Shown in pieces: positions 42,675 through 51,133 of a DNA stretch of 64,000 bases. Made by a program: the position numbers and the translations under genes. The stretch is from Heterorhizobium halophytocola. Lineage in GTDB: Bacteria; Pseudomonadota; Alphaproteobacteria; Rhizobiales; Rhizobiaceae. The stretch lies in the NCBI RefSeq assembly GCF_017873095.1, contig NZ_JAGGJU010000002.1, positions 62,001 to 126,000 on the forward strand, in the 5' to 3' direction. The notes under the pieces were generated by a model. That model worked only from the letters and a program-made list of their open reading frames with translations, was not told the origin of the DNA and made no database searches. Every line of letters starts with the position of its first letter. The first letter of the stretch is position 1.

Positions 42675-43459
42675 GATCCTCTTCTCTTCCCGAACGTTTG
42701 CGGAATTCGATCCTACGGGTCGATGACGCCTTGGTCATGCGCGGCACATTCTACGGTCTGCTGATATTGGCCGGCATCTTCCTTTTCACCGACATCAGGG
42801 AAATGAGCCGCGCCAACACGTCGCTTCCCGGCGATCTCCCGATAGATGCGCCTGTGCTGCCACCGGCACTGACCGACGGCGGGCCGCAGGCGCCACCGGT
42901 CGCGCCGGAGAGTTCGCCACAGGTCCTGCGCCAACCGATGCGTTTTGAGCTGCTGCCGGGCGGCGTCCTCATGGCTGAGGGATCGATCGATCTGGGCGCT
43001 GCAGACCGCTTTGCCGCGGAGATCGAGACGCGCGGTGAGTATGTAACCACTGTTGCACTGAATTCTCCGGGGGGCTCGGTCGAAGATGCCTTGTCTATGT
43101 CTTCACTGATCCGGGAAAAAGGCCTCTCCACGCAGGTGAAAGCGAAGGCGCTGTGTGCCTCGTCTTGCCCGCTGGTCTTCGCCGGCGGAGCGGTGCGCGA
43201 GGCGCAAAAGGATGCAGTCGTGGGCGTGCATCAGGTCTACAGTGCCGAACGGCAACAGCTTTCTGCCGCGCAGGCCGTGTCGGCAGCCCAGCGTACGACC
43301 GCGCGCGTCACCCGCCATCTGGAGCAGATGGGCGTCAGCAGCGCGCTGTGGATCAAAGCCCTGGAAACCCCGCCGGACAGGCTTTACTACCTGACGCCGG
43401 AGGAAATGGCGGAATTCAAGCTCACAACCGCGGGAACGTCCAAAAAGACGTCGGGTTAG
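42671..43459 (+). CDS. Membrane-anchored ClpP/SppA-like serine protease-fold protein
   Basis: 262 residues with a GTG start overlapping the previous stop. One membrane anchor at about 24-42, a proline-rich linker (50-85), then a ClpP/crotonase-like domain: VALNSPGGSVEDALSMSSLIRE (oxyanion loop), LCASSCPLVFAGG with the candidate nucleophile S164/S165, and VGVHQVY with a candidate His at 187. The domain should lie on the periplasmic side. Proteins of this type are often listed as ATP-dependent protease proteolytic subunit-like. The partner membrane protein upstream may be substrate or scaffold; this is inference. Confidence 0.75.
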   Translation: MRSSSLPERLRNSILRVDDALVMRGTFYGLLILAGIFLFTDIREMSRANTSLPGDLPIDAPVLPPALTDGGPQAPPVAPESSPQVLRQPMRFELLPGGVLMAEGSIDLGAADRFAAEIETRGEYVTTVALNSPGGSVEDALSMSSLIREKGLSTQVKAKALCASSCPLVFAGGAVREAQKDAVVGVHQVYSAERQQLSAAQAVSAAQRTTARVTRHLEQMGVSSALWIKALETPPDRLYYLTPEEMAEFKLTTAGTSKKTSG

Positions 43460-43904
43460 GCCTGGTCCCCATAAGGCTCATTTTTTTGGCGGGCAGGTGA
43501 TCCCAACTTCCCACCCAAGACGTTCGACAACCAGTCTGCCACACAGAACGGATGATGAAAGCGCTGGAATTCCTCCTGATCGCGATCATTTTGTTCTGAG
43601 CACACATTCTTATGCAGGTAGCCAGCCGCACACGGGCGGCCTCGCTTTTTCTGCCAGAAGCGCAGCGGCGGCGAGAAAATGTTCCAGAATATCATGGCAT
43701 TTCCCAGTCATGTGGCCCGATCTCAATAGCGGGAACCGCACCAAAAATGCTGCAGCGAAAAAAGTTTATTATTGTCTCGCATCTTTTTTAAAATTGACGC
43801 GCGTAAAATATTATGTTTCCTGTGCCGAGGATGATCGGGCGGGAGGACCTGCAGTCCGATCATCGCACCTACCAGGTCCAAGCAAATTCATCCGGGAGGA
43901 TTAC
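43460..43904. other. 445-bp intergenic region with weak terminator and AT-rich promoter zone
   Basis: GCCT...AGGC (43460-43477) followed by seven T residues at 43481-43487 may end the protease unit. The stretch 43755-43815 is strongly AT-rich (TTTATTATTG, TTTTTTAAAATTGACG, AAAATATTATG) and probably holds the promoter of the sugar ABC operon. No gene seen. Confidence 0.45.
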
Positions 43905-44795
43905 ATGTTTCGCAGTGGTATCTTTAAGACAGTCCTGGCTTTCGGCCTGCTATCCGCAGCTGCCGTTTCAGCTCGCGCTGACGGCATCGGCGCGTCGCTT
44001 CTGACCCAGCAACATCCCTTCTACATCGACCTCGCCCAGGCGATGAAGGACGAAGCCAAGGCCAAGAACGTACCGCTCGAGATCTCGATCGCCAACCAGG
44101 ATCTGTCCAAGCAACTTGCGGATGTCGAAGACTTTATCATCAAGGGCGTCGATGTGATCGTGATCTCGCCGGTCGACAGCAAGGGCGTTCTGGCTGCGAT
44201 CATGAAGGCCAAGAAAGCCGGCATCAAGGTCATCACCGTCGACGTTCCCGCCGATGGCATCGACGTCACCTCCCACATTGGTACAGACAACTATACCGGT
44301 GGTGTCAAGGCTGGCGAACTCATGGCAAAGGACCTGGGCGACAAGGGCAATGTCGCAATCATCGACTACCCAACCGTTCAATCGGTGGTGAACCGTGTTA
44401 AGGGTTTCAGGGATGCCATCGCCAAGCATCCTGAGATGAAGATTGTCGCGCAGCAGACCGGAATCACCCGCGCCGAGGCTCTGGCCGCTGCGCAGAACAT
44501 GCTGCAGGCCAATCCCGACGTCTCTGGCATATTCGGCTTTGGCGATGACGCAGCGCTCGCAGCGGCCGTCGCCGTCAAGGCCGCCAATCTTCAAGATCAG
44601 GTCAAGGTCATCGGCTTTGATGGGATGAAGGAAGCCCGCGATGCCGTCGATACCAATCCGGTCATGGCCGGCGTGATCCAGCAGTTCCCCGATCAGTTGG
44701 GCAAGCTTGCCGTCGACACGGCCGTGAAGGTGATCGCGGGTGAAGCGGTTCCTGCCGACCAGCCAATCGTCCCCGGCGTCTATACCAAGAAGTAG
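43905..44795 (+). CDS. Sugar ABC transporter substrate-binding protein (RbsB/family 4 type)
   Basis: 296 residues from the ATG at 43905 with GGGAGGA 5 nt upstream; the upstream extension of the frame is not coding-like. Signal peptide MFRSGIFKTVLAFGLLSAAAVSARAD. The ribose/galactose-binding pattern follows: FYIDLAQAMKDEAKAKNVPLEI, DVEDFIIKGVDVIVISPVDSKGV, DVPADGIDVTSHIGTDNYTGG and GIFGFGDDAALAAAVAV. It is the first gene of a transporter-kinase-GatZ cluster and likely binds a hexitol or ketohexose. Confidence 0.9.
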   Translation: MFRSGIFKTVLAFGLLSAAAVSARADGIGASLLTQQHPFYIDLAQAMKDEAKAKNVPLEISIANQDLSKQLADVEDFIIKGVDVIVISPVDSKGVLAAIMKAKKAGIKVITVDVPADGIDVTSHIGTDNYTGGVKAGELMAKDLGDKGNVAIIDYPTVQSVVNRVKGFRDAIAKHPEMKIVAQQTGITRAEALAAAQNMLQANPDVSGIFGFGDDAALAAAVAVKAANLQDQVKVIGFDGMKEARDAVDTNPVMAGVIQQFPDQLGKLAVDTAVKVIAGEAVPADQPIVPGVYTKK

Positions 44796-44815
44796 TAGCC
44801 TCCCAAGGCCTGTCT

Positions 44816-44835
44816 GTCCCGGCTCCGGCCGGGAC
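44816..44835. promoter_or_regulatory. Intercistronic hairpin after the binding-protein gene
   Basis: GTCCCGGC TCCG GCCGGGAC, a perfect 8-bp stem with a 4-base loop, lies 20 bp beyond the binding protein stop and 91 bp before the ATPase gene. No T-run follows. Hairpins in this place commonly protect the binding-protein mRNA so that more binding protein than ATPase is made. Confidence 0.6.
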
Positions 44836-44926
44836 GGACATCTCGACGCTGCCGCAGCTGAAACCTTCTGGCGCGCACCGCAATATTGAACATTCCGACT
44901 AAAGACGGTTACCAAGGAGATGCTGC

Positions 44927-46438
44927 ATGGCGACTGCTGACGAAGAGCCCGTTCTGCAGATCCGCGACGTCAACAAGGTATTCGGCGTCGTCACCGCGCT
45001 CAACGGCATGAAGCTGGACGTCCGGCGTGGCCGGGTCCACACGCTGCTTGGCGAAAACGGCGCCGGCAAATCAACGCTGATGAAGATCCTGGCCGGTGTC
45101 TACCAGCCGACCTCCGGCAATATCCGGCTGGACGGCGCCAACTATCATCCCTCCAATCCGCAGGACGCAGCACGCCTTGGCCTGACGATCGTGTTTCAGG
45201 AACTCAGCCTCTGCAACAACCTGACGGTGGCTGAAAACATCCTTGCGACGCGCGAGCCGGCAGTGGCCGGGTTCATCAACGACCGCGCCCTGATCCGCAA
45301 ATCCCGCGACATAGTTGCCGAGCTCGGCCTGCCGATCGACGTGACCGACAAGGTCGGGGACCTTTCGATCGCACAGCGACAACTGGTCGAGATCGCCAAG
45401 GGGCTCAGCATCGAGGCCAAGGTCGTCGTGCTTGACGAGCCGACCTCTTCACTCAGCGACAACGAGGCGGAAATCCTGTTCTCGATCATTGAGCGGCTGA
45501 AGGCCCGGAACGTGGCGATCATCTACATTTCCCACCGCATGGAAGAGATCATGCGGCTGTCAGACGACATTACGGTGATCCGCGACGGGTGCTATGTCAC
45601 CACGCGCCAGCGTGAGGACGTGACGATCGAAGAGTTGATCGCACTTATGGTCGGCCGCTCCATGGACCAGATCTATCCGCCGCGGGAAGTGCCGGCGCCT
45701 GGCGCCTCTCTCGCCCCGATGTTCTCGGTCGAAGGCCTGTCGCGCGAGGGTGAGTTCAAGGATATCACCTTCGACGTCCGCGCCGGCGAGATTCTCGGCT
45801 TTTTCGGGCTGATCGGCTCCGGGCGCTCTGAGGTGATGAATGCCCTGTTCGGGGTCAAGTCGGCTACCGGGACGGTGCGCCTTGAGGGAGAGCCGCTGGA
45901 GATCCGCTCGCCCTCCGAGGCCATCGACCATGGCATTGCCTTCGTCACCGAAAACCGCAAGGAACAGGGCCTTGTGCTTTCCCAGAGCGTCGAGAGCAAT
46001 ATCACGATGGCGGCTCTGCGCCGTTTCGCAGCCCGGCTCGGCTTCATGAAGCACCGCGTGGAAACCGCCTCGGCGCTGGTCGAGGTCGAGCGTCTGTCGA
46101 TCAAGACAGCCAATCTCGACACCCCGGCGGGCGCCTTGTCCGGCGGCAACCAGCAGAAGATCGTGCTGGCCAAATGGCTGCTGACCGAGCCCAAGGTGCT
46201 GATACTCGACGAGCCGACCCGCGGCGTCGATGTCGGCGCCAAGTTCGAGATCTACAAAATCATCCGCCAGCTAGCCGCCGAAGGCACAGCCATCCTGTTG
46301 ATCTCCTCAGAACTGCCGGAGGTGCTGGGCCTCAGCGATCGCGTGGTGGTGATGAACGAGGGCCGCCTGGCGGCGACCGTCACCAGCGACAGACTGACAC
46401 CTGAAACCATCATGACATTCGCGACGGGGCAACACTGA
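44927..46438 (+). CDS. Sugar ABC transporter ATP-binding protein, duplicated domains (RbsA/MglA type)
   Basis: 503 residues with two ABC domains. The first has Walker A GENGAGKST and VVVLDEPTSSLSDNEAE; its signature is the LSIAQRQL variant usual in RbsA. The second has the degenerate P-loop GLIGSGRSE, the full signature LSGGNQQK and Walker B LILDEPTRGVDVGAK. This asymmetry is normal for the ribose/xylose transporter family. An AAGGAGAT site precedes the ATG. The stop overlaps the permease start (TGATG). Confidence 0.93.
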   Translation: MATADEEPVLQIRDVNKVFGVVTALNGMKLDVRRGRVHTLLGENGAGKSTLMKILAGVYQPTSGNIRLDGANYHPSNPQDAARLGLTIVFQELSLCNNLTVAENILATREPAVAGFINDRALIRKSRDIVAELGLPIDVTDKVGDLSIAQRQLVEIAKGLSIEAKVVVLDEPTSSLSDNEAEILFSIIERLKARNVAIIYISHRMEEIMRLSDDITVIRDGCYVTTRQREDVTIEELIALMVGRSMDQIYPPREVPAPGASLAPMFSVEGLSREGEFKDITFDVRAGEILGFFGLIGSGRSEVMNALFGVKSATGTVRLEGEPLEIRSPSEAIDHGIAFVTENRKEQGLVLSQSVESNITMAALRRFAARLGFMKHRVETASALVEVERLSIKTANLDTPAGALSGGNQQKIVLAKWLLTEPKVLILDEPTRGVDVGAKFEIYKIIRQLAAEGTAILLISSELPEVLGLSDRVVVMNEGRLAATVTSDRLTPETIMTFATGQH

Positions 46439-47400
46439 TGACCCAGATCCATTCCAAGAATTCCGCATTTGCCAAGATCCTGAAGCAGTATGGCGGCATC
46501 TTCCTCGCACTCGTCGCGCTCTGCGTCATCTTCTCGGTGGCCAATCCGCGCTTCATGTCGATTGCCAATTTCACCAATATCCTGCAGCAGGTCTCGGTCA
46601 TCGCCATCTGTGCTTTCGGCATGACCTGGGTCATTCTCTTGGGCGAGATCGACCTCTCGGTCGGCTCGATCATTGCGGTAGCGGGCATGGTCGGCGCCCA
46701 GTGCTTCGCCTTCGGCTTCGGTTTCGTGCCAGCGGTTCTACTCACCCTGATTGCCGGCGCGATCCTCGGCCTTTTCAACGGCGTGCTGACCGCCAAGCTG
46801 CTCTTGCCTTCGTTTATCGTCACGGTTGCGACCATGGGCATCTATCGCGGCATGGTGAGCCTGCCGACCAATGGCGCCCCGGCGATGATCCTCGATGACA
46901 GCTGGATGGCGCTGGGCGCGAACTCCTTCCTCGGCATTCCGATCATCATCTGGGTCGTCGCGGTGCTGTTCCTGTTCAACCATGTCCTGCTCAGCAAGAC
47001 GACCTTCGGCCGTCGCGCTTACCTGATCGGCGGCAACAAGGAGGCGGCGGCGTATTCCGGCATCAAGGTCGACCGGATGAAGATCTCCATCTTCATGCTG
47101 TCCGGCATCATGTCGGCAATTAGCGGCATTCTCCTGTCCTCGCGCCTTCTGTCGGCTCAGACCAATGCAGGCATGAGCTACGAACTCGATGCTATCGCCG
47201 CAGCGGTGCTAGGCGGCACCAGCCTTGCCGGCGGTGTCGGCACCATGATCGGGACCGTCATCGGTGCCCTGATCATCGGTGTGATGAACAATGGCATGAA
47301 CATGCTTTCGGTACCCTATTTCTACCAGTTGATCGTCAAGGGTCTGGTGATCCTCGTCGCCGTCTGGCTCGACGTACGCTCCAAACGCACAGCCAGCTGA
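46438..47400 (+). CDS. Sugar ABC transporter permease (RbsC type)
   Basis: 320 residues, about ten membrane segments. Family motifs: FTNILQQVSVIAICAFGMTWVILLGEIDLSVGS, LLPSFIVTVATMGIYRG and the ATPase-contact loop YLIGGNKEAAAYSGIKVDR. The end is AAAVLGGTSLAGGVGTMIGTVIGALIIGVMNNGMN. It forms the homodimeric membrane channel for the preceding ATPase. Immediately downstream is the PfkB kinase, 17 bp away. Confidence 0.93.
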   Translation: MTQIHSKNSAFAKILKQYGGIFLALVALCVIFSVANPRFMSIANFTNILQQVSVIAICAFGMTWVILLGEIDLSVGSIIAVAGMVGAQCFAFGFGFVPAVLLTLIAGAILGLFNGVLTAKLLLPSFIVTVATMGIYRGMVSLPTNGAPAMILDDSWMALGANSFLGIPIIIWVVAVLFLFNHVLLSKTTFGRRAYLIGGNKEAAAYSGIKVDRMKISIFMLSGIMSAISGILLSSRLLSAQTNAGMSYELDAIAAAVLGGTSLAGGVGTMIGTVIGALIIGVMNNGMNMLSVPYFYQLIVKGLVILVAVWLDVRSKRTAS

Positions 47401-47417
47401 GTACGGAATTTCACATC

Positions 47418-48365
47418 ATGACCAAGATACTCACTATCGGCGAAATTCTCGTCGAGATCATCGCGACGGAGAAAGGCGACGGTTTTCGGGCGCCCGTCCG
47501 TTTGATCGGGCCGTTCCCTTCGGGTGCGCCGGCGATCTTTATCGACCAGGTCGGCAAGCTCGGCACGCCCTGCGCCATTATTTCGCGCGTTGGTGATGAT
47601 GACTTCGGCCACGTCAATCTCGCCAGACTAAAAGCCGACGGGGTCGACGTGTCCGGCGTTGAGGTCGACCCGCAGGGCACGACCGGAAGCGCTTTCGTTC
47701 GCTATAGGAACGACGGCAGCCGCGCCTTCGTGTTCAATATCCGCCACAGCGCCTGCGGCACGATCACGCTGAACGATGACAACCGCCGGCTTATCGGGGA
47801 ATGCACCCATCTGCACGTCATGGGCACAGCGCTCTATGGTGAAACGGTCATCGACTCCGTCATGGCCGCCATCGAGAACATCAAGGCGCGTGGTGGTACG
47901 GTCTCGTTCGACCCCAACCTCAGACCCGAGACCCTCAAGGCACCGGGCATGCGCGAAGCATTGTCTCGTGTCCTCACACAGACCGACCTGTTCCTGCCGA
48001 GCGGGGAGGAGCTCTTCCTGTTTGCCGCGGCGACAGAGGAAGAGGCCGCGGTTGAAGAATTGCTGGCGACCGACATCAAGGCGGTAGTGCTCAAACGCGG
48101 TGCCAAGGGCGCCTCGTATTTTGACGCCACGACCCGCATCAGCCATCCCGGATTTGTCGTCGAGGAACACGACCCGACAGGCGCAGGCGACAGTTTTGGT
48201 GCTACCTTCGTCAGCTTCTGGCTGGAAGGTGCTGCACCCGCTGTCGCGCTTGCGCAAGCGGCCGCGTCCGGGGCCCTCGCCGTCACCAAGGTCGGACCGA
48301 TGGAAGGCACCTCCACGCGCGCCGAACTTCAAGCCCTGATTTCCGCCGCTGGAGAACCATCATGA
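47418..48365 (+). CDS. PfkB-family carbohydrate kinase
   Basis: 315 residues. ILTIGEILVEIIATE at the start and the ribokinase-family signature DPTGAGDSFGATFVSFW near 252-270 with the catalytic Asp. The middle has GSAFVRYRNDGSRAFVFNI and VSFDPNLRPE. It should phosphorylate the imported sugar, ketose or ketose phosphate in the cytoplasm. Its stop overlaps the GatZ-like start (ATGA), which suggests that the kinase product is passed to a tagatose-bisphosphate-type aldolase system. Confidence 0.88.
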   Translation: MTKILTIGEILVEIIATEKGDGFRAPVRLIGPFPSGAPAIFIDQVGKLGTPCAIISRVGDDDFGHVNLARLKADGVDVSGVEVDPQGTTGSAFVRYRNDGSRAFVFNIRHSACGTITLNDDNRRLIGECTHLHVMGTALYGETVIDSVMAAIENIKARGGTVSFDPNLRPETLKAPGMREALSRVLTQTDLFLPSGEELFLFAAATEEEAAVEELLATDIKAVVLKRGAKGASYFDATTRISHPGFVVEEHDPTGAGDSFGATFVSFWLEGAAPAVALAQAAASGALAVTKVGPMEGTSTRAELQALISAAGEPS

Positions 48366-49642
48366 CGAAGAATCCACTCAGCGATATCGCAAGCTGGAAA
48401 TCCTCGCCCGGGCCAAACGGCATCCCGTCGATCTGCTCGGCCCATCCGATCGTCATTGAGGCGTCGATGCTGCATGCATTGACGGATGGCGGTTATTTGC
48501 TTGTCGAAGCGACCTGTAATCAGGTTAACCAGGACGGCGGCTATACCGGCATGACCCCGGCCAGTTTCCGCACCTTCGTCGAGGAGATCGCCGGGAAGAC
48601 CGGGTTCCCCCTTGATCGGCTGATCCTCGGCGGGGACCATCTCGGCCCCAATCCGTGGAAGGCGCTGCCGGCGGCAGACGCGATGGAAAAGGCGCGCGTC
48701 ATGATTGCGGCCTATGCCCGCGCCGGGTTCACCAAGCTGCATCTCGACACCTCAATGGGCTGTGCCGGCGAGCCGGTTGCCCTGCCCGACGCAATCACGG
48801 CGGAGCGTGCGGCAAACCTTGCCGGCGTTGCCGAAAAGGTTGTCGCCGAGACCGGCGGCGTGAAGCCGGTCTATATCATCGGCACCGAGGTACCGATCCC
48901 GGGCGGCGCCATGGAGGAACTCGACATTCTCGAGGTGACGCAGCCCGAGGCGGCACTCGAGACGGTCCGGATCCACCAAAAGGCCTTTGCCGATGCGGAA
49001 CTGTCGGAGGTTTTCGGCCGGGCGATTGCCGCCGTTGTCCAGCCGGGCGTCGAATTCGGCAACGAGAATGTGATTGCCTATGACCGGCCTGCCGCCGCCA
49101 CACTCAGCGCCACGCTTGGCCGGATGCCCGCCTTCGTGTTCGAGGCGCACTCGACGGACTACCAGACGCGCGAGGCTCTGACCGCGCTTGTCGACGATGG
49201 TTTTGCCATCCTCAAGGTCGGTCCCGGGCTGACCTTTGCCCTGCGCGAGGCGCTTTACGGCCTCGACCGGATCGCCACCTTTTTGTTTCCGGAAAAGCGC
49301 CAAAAAAGCCTGATCGACACGCTGGAAGCCGTGATGCTTGCCAGGCCGGAGAACTGGGAGAAATACTATCACGGCGACGACGGCGAAAGGCATGCCCAGC
49401 GCCATTTCAGCTATAGCGACCGCATCCGCTATTACTGGCCGCAGCCGGAGGTCAGCGCAGCGGTTGGGCAGCTGTTCGATTTGCTCGAAAACGTCGACAT
49501 TCCCGAGACGATGATCAGCCAGTATCTTGGCGCCAGTTACCAAAAGGTCCGCGACGGCGTGGTAAAGCCGCGCGCTCATGATCTGGCGATCTCCGCCGTC
49601 GGCGCTGTTCTCGAGGATTATTTCAGCGCCTGCCGCAGCTAA
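48362..49642 (+). CDS. GatZ/KbaZ-like D-tagatose-1,6-bisphosphate aldolase subunit family protein
   Basis: 426 residues, normal for the family. Recognisable blocks: GIPSICSAHPIVIEASMLHAL, VEATCNQVNQDGGYTGMTP, LILGGDHLGPNPW, FTKLHLDTSMGCAGEP and FVFEAHSTDYQTREALTALVDDGFAILKVGP. In E. coli GatZ and KbaZ support the class II aldolases GatY and KbaY; no GatY homologue is in this window, and some rhizobial homologues act in galactitol/tagatose routes without it. Encoded at the end of the ABC-kinase operon. Confidence 0.9.
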   Translation: MTKNPLSDIASWKSSPGPNGIPSICSAHPIVIEASMLHALTDGGYLLVEATCNQVNQDGGYTGMTPASFRTFVEEIAGKTGFPLDRLILGGDHLGPNPWKALPAADAMEKARVMIAAYARAGFTKLHLDTSMGCAGEPVALPDAITAERAANLAGVAEKVVAETGGVKPVYIIGTEVPIPGGAMEELDILEVTQPEAALETVRIHQKAFADAELSEVFGRAIAAVVQPGVEFGNENVIAYDRPAAATLSATLGRMPAFVFEAHSTDYQTREALTALVDDGFAILKVGPGLTFALREALYGLDRIATFLFPEKRQKSLIDTLEAVMLARPENWEKYYHGDDGERHAQRHFSYSDRIRYYWPQPEVSAAVGQLFDLLENVDIPETMISQYLGASYQKVRDGVVKPRAHDLAISAVGAVLEDYFSACRS

Positions 49643-49710
49643 GGATTGTGGATTTAGTTCGGCCATGTGGCTTTGACGGGCCGTTCGGTTAACATCCGAC
49701 CTGACCTGAA

Positions 49711-49724
49711 TTAAATCGTTTTGA
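49711..49724. promoter_or_regulatory. LacI-type operator candidate TTAAATCGTTTTGA
   Basis: Matches the LacI-family palindrome TnAAAnCGnTTTnA at every fixed position, centred on CG. It lies 27 bp before the proposed GTG start of the LacI gene, where it would overlap the promoter. No equally good copy was found before the binding protein gene. Confidence 0.5.
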
Positions 49725-49750
49725 TTCTGGATTATGAGGGAAAAAACAGC

Positions 49751-50782
49751 GTGGAAAGACCACCGATCAGGACGATGGAAGAATTCGCCGAGCTGGTCGG
49801 GCTCTCTCGCCCGACGGTGTCGAAATATTTCAACGAGCCGGGGTCGGTGCGCGCCAAGACCCGGGAGCGGATCGAAGCGGCGATCAAGCAGTCCGGCTTC
49901 CGGCCGAATATGTTCGCGATGAATCTCAATCGCCGGCGCAGCAATATTCTCGGCATCATCATTCCGAATTCGACCGACCCGTTCTACATGGCCCTGACCC
50001 GTCGCGTCGAACTGATCGCCAACGAGGCGGGTCTGCTTGCCGTCCTTTTGTCGTCGGATGGCAATCCGGAACTGGAGGAGCGCGCGATCGAGACGCTGAA
50101 GTCGCTGAACATCGCCGGCGCTATCATCGCCCCGCTCGGTGCCAGCTCGCATCACGACACGTTGAGCGAGCTCGGCAAGAGCATCCCCCTCGTCTATGTC
50201 GATTCGCCGCTCGACGAGACCTCCTCCTTTGTCGGTACCGACAATCGTCAGAGCTTCCGCCTGATCGTCGATTATCTTTGCCGGTCCGGCGAGCCGCCCT
50301 GTTATCTCGGCATGCCCGGCGTCAACACCAATGCCCACACCCGCGAACTTGCCTATGTCGAGGCGATGCAATCGCTCGGCATGATGCCCGAGATCCTGGA
50401 GACGGCATCTCACAGGAACTGGGACTTCGAAAAGTTCGGCTTTGACGAGATGCTGAAACGGCTCAAAAGCAAGAAAAGCCTACCAACCCGCACCGTGCTC
50501 TGCGCCAATGATCGCATTGCCTTCGGCGCGATCGCCGCGGCATGGCAATCCGGCTTGAAGGTCGGGCGCGGAGACGCATTCGATATCCGCATCGCGGGAC
50601 ATGACGACCATCCCCTGTCGCGCTATGCCTGCCCGCCGATCACCACGGTAGCACAGAACTACGACGAAATCGGCAGGCTTGCGACGCAGCTTCTGCTCTC
50701 CCGCCTCGACGAGGAAGATCCGCCACCCGACGGCAAGCGCATCCTGCTCGAAGCGCAGATCATGCTACGCAGCTCGGCCTGA
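49751..50782 (+). CDS. LacI-family transcriptional regulator
   Basis: 343 residues from the GTG at 49751, chosen because GAGGG lies 10 nt upstream and the helix-turn-helix begins soon after (MEEFAELVGLSRPTVSKYFNEPGSVRAKTRERI). The frame can be extended to a TTG at 49721. The effector domain starts NILGIIIPNSTDPFYMALTRRVE and has FVGTDNRQSFRLIVDYL and IRIAGHDDHPLSRYACPPITTV. It follows the sugar operon by 108 bp in the same direction and probably controls it. Confidence 0.9.
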   Translation: MERPPIRTMEEFAELVGLSRPTVSKYFNEPGSVRAKTRERIEAAIKQSGFRPNMFAMNLNRRRSNILGIIIPNSTDPFYMALTRRVELIANEAGLLAVLLSSDGNPELEERAIETLKSLNIAGAIIAPLGASSHHDTLSELGKSIPLVYVDSPLDETSSFVGTDNRQSFRLIVDYLCRSGEPPCYLGMPGVNTNAHTRELAYVEAMQSLGMMPEILETASHRNWDFEKFGFDEMLKRLKSKKSLPTRTVLCANDRIAFGAIAAAWQSGLKVGRGDAFDIRIAGHDDHPLSRYACPPITTVAQNYDEIGRLATQLLLSRLDEEDPPPDGKRILLEAQIMLRSSA

Positions 50783-51133
50783 CCGAGCGTTTGCCACCAT
50801 CGGGCATAGTGTTCACGCCTCCTTGGATAAAGAGATTTCCCGCCATGTCGAGGTGGCGTGGGCCCGAAGTTGGCGATGGTCTGCGGAGGTGACGTATTTC
50901 TGGTGAAGAAGAAAGCGATTGGCCATCTGGCCATGAGTTCAGATGGACCGCTGACATCGGCGCGTGGATTTCAAGGGCCTCACACCTCGCTGTCGTCGTC
51001 GCACAGCAAGATCAGACTTTTCGGCTCGGATATTCCATGCGTTGTGCGAGCGGTGCTCTGGGCTCGGCATCAACTCCGCCTTCGCGGCCGAAGGGGAACC
51101 CAGTTCCATCGTTTCGTCTTGGCCACATGCCGG
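50783..51133. other. 351-bp region between LacI gene and HMG-CoA lyase gene
   Basis: The two genes converge here. No credible gene on either strand. Several short frames cross it without family similarity. No T-flanked terminator stem was evident. Confidence 0.4.

Noticed and set aside
48752..50413. 553-codon minus-strand frame
   Set aside because: Runs antisense across both the GatZ-like and LacI genes, which are well supported on the plus strand.
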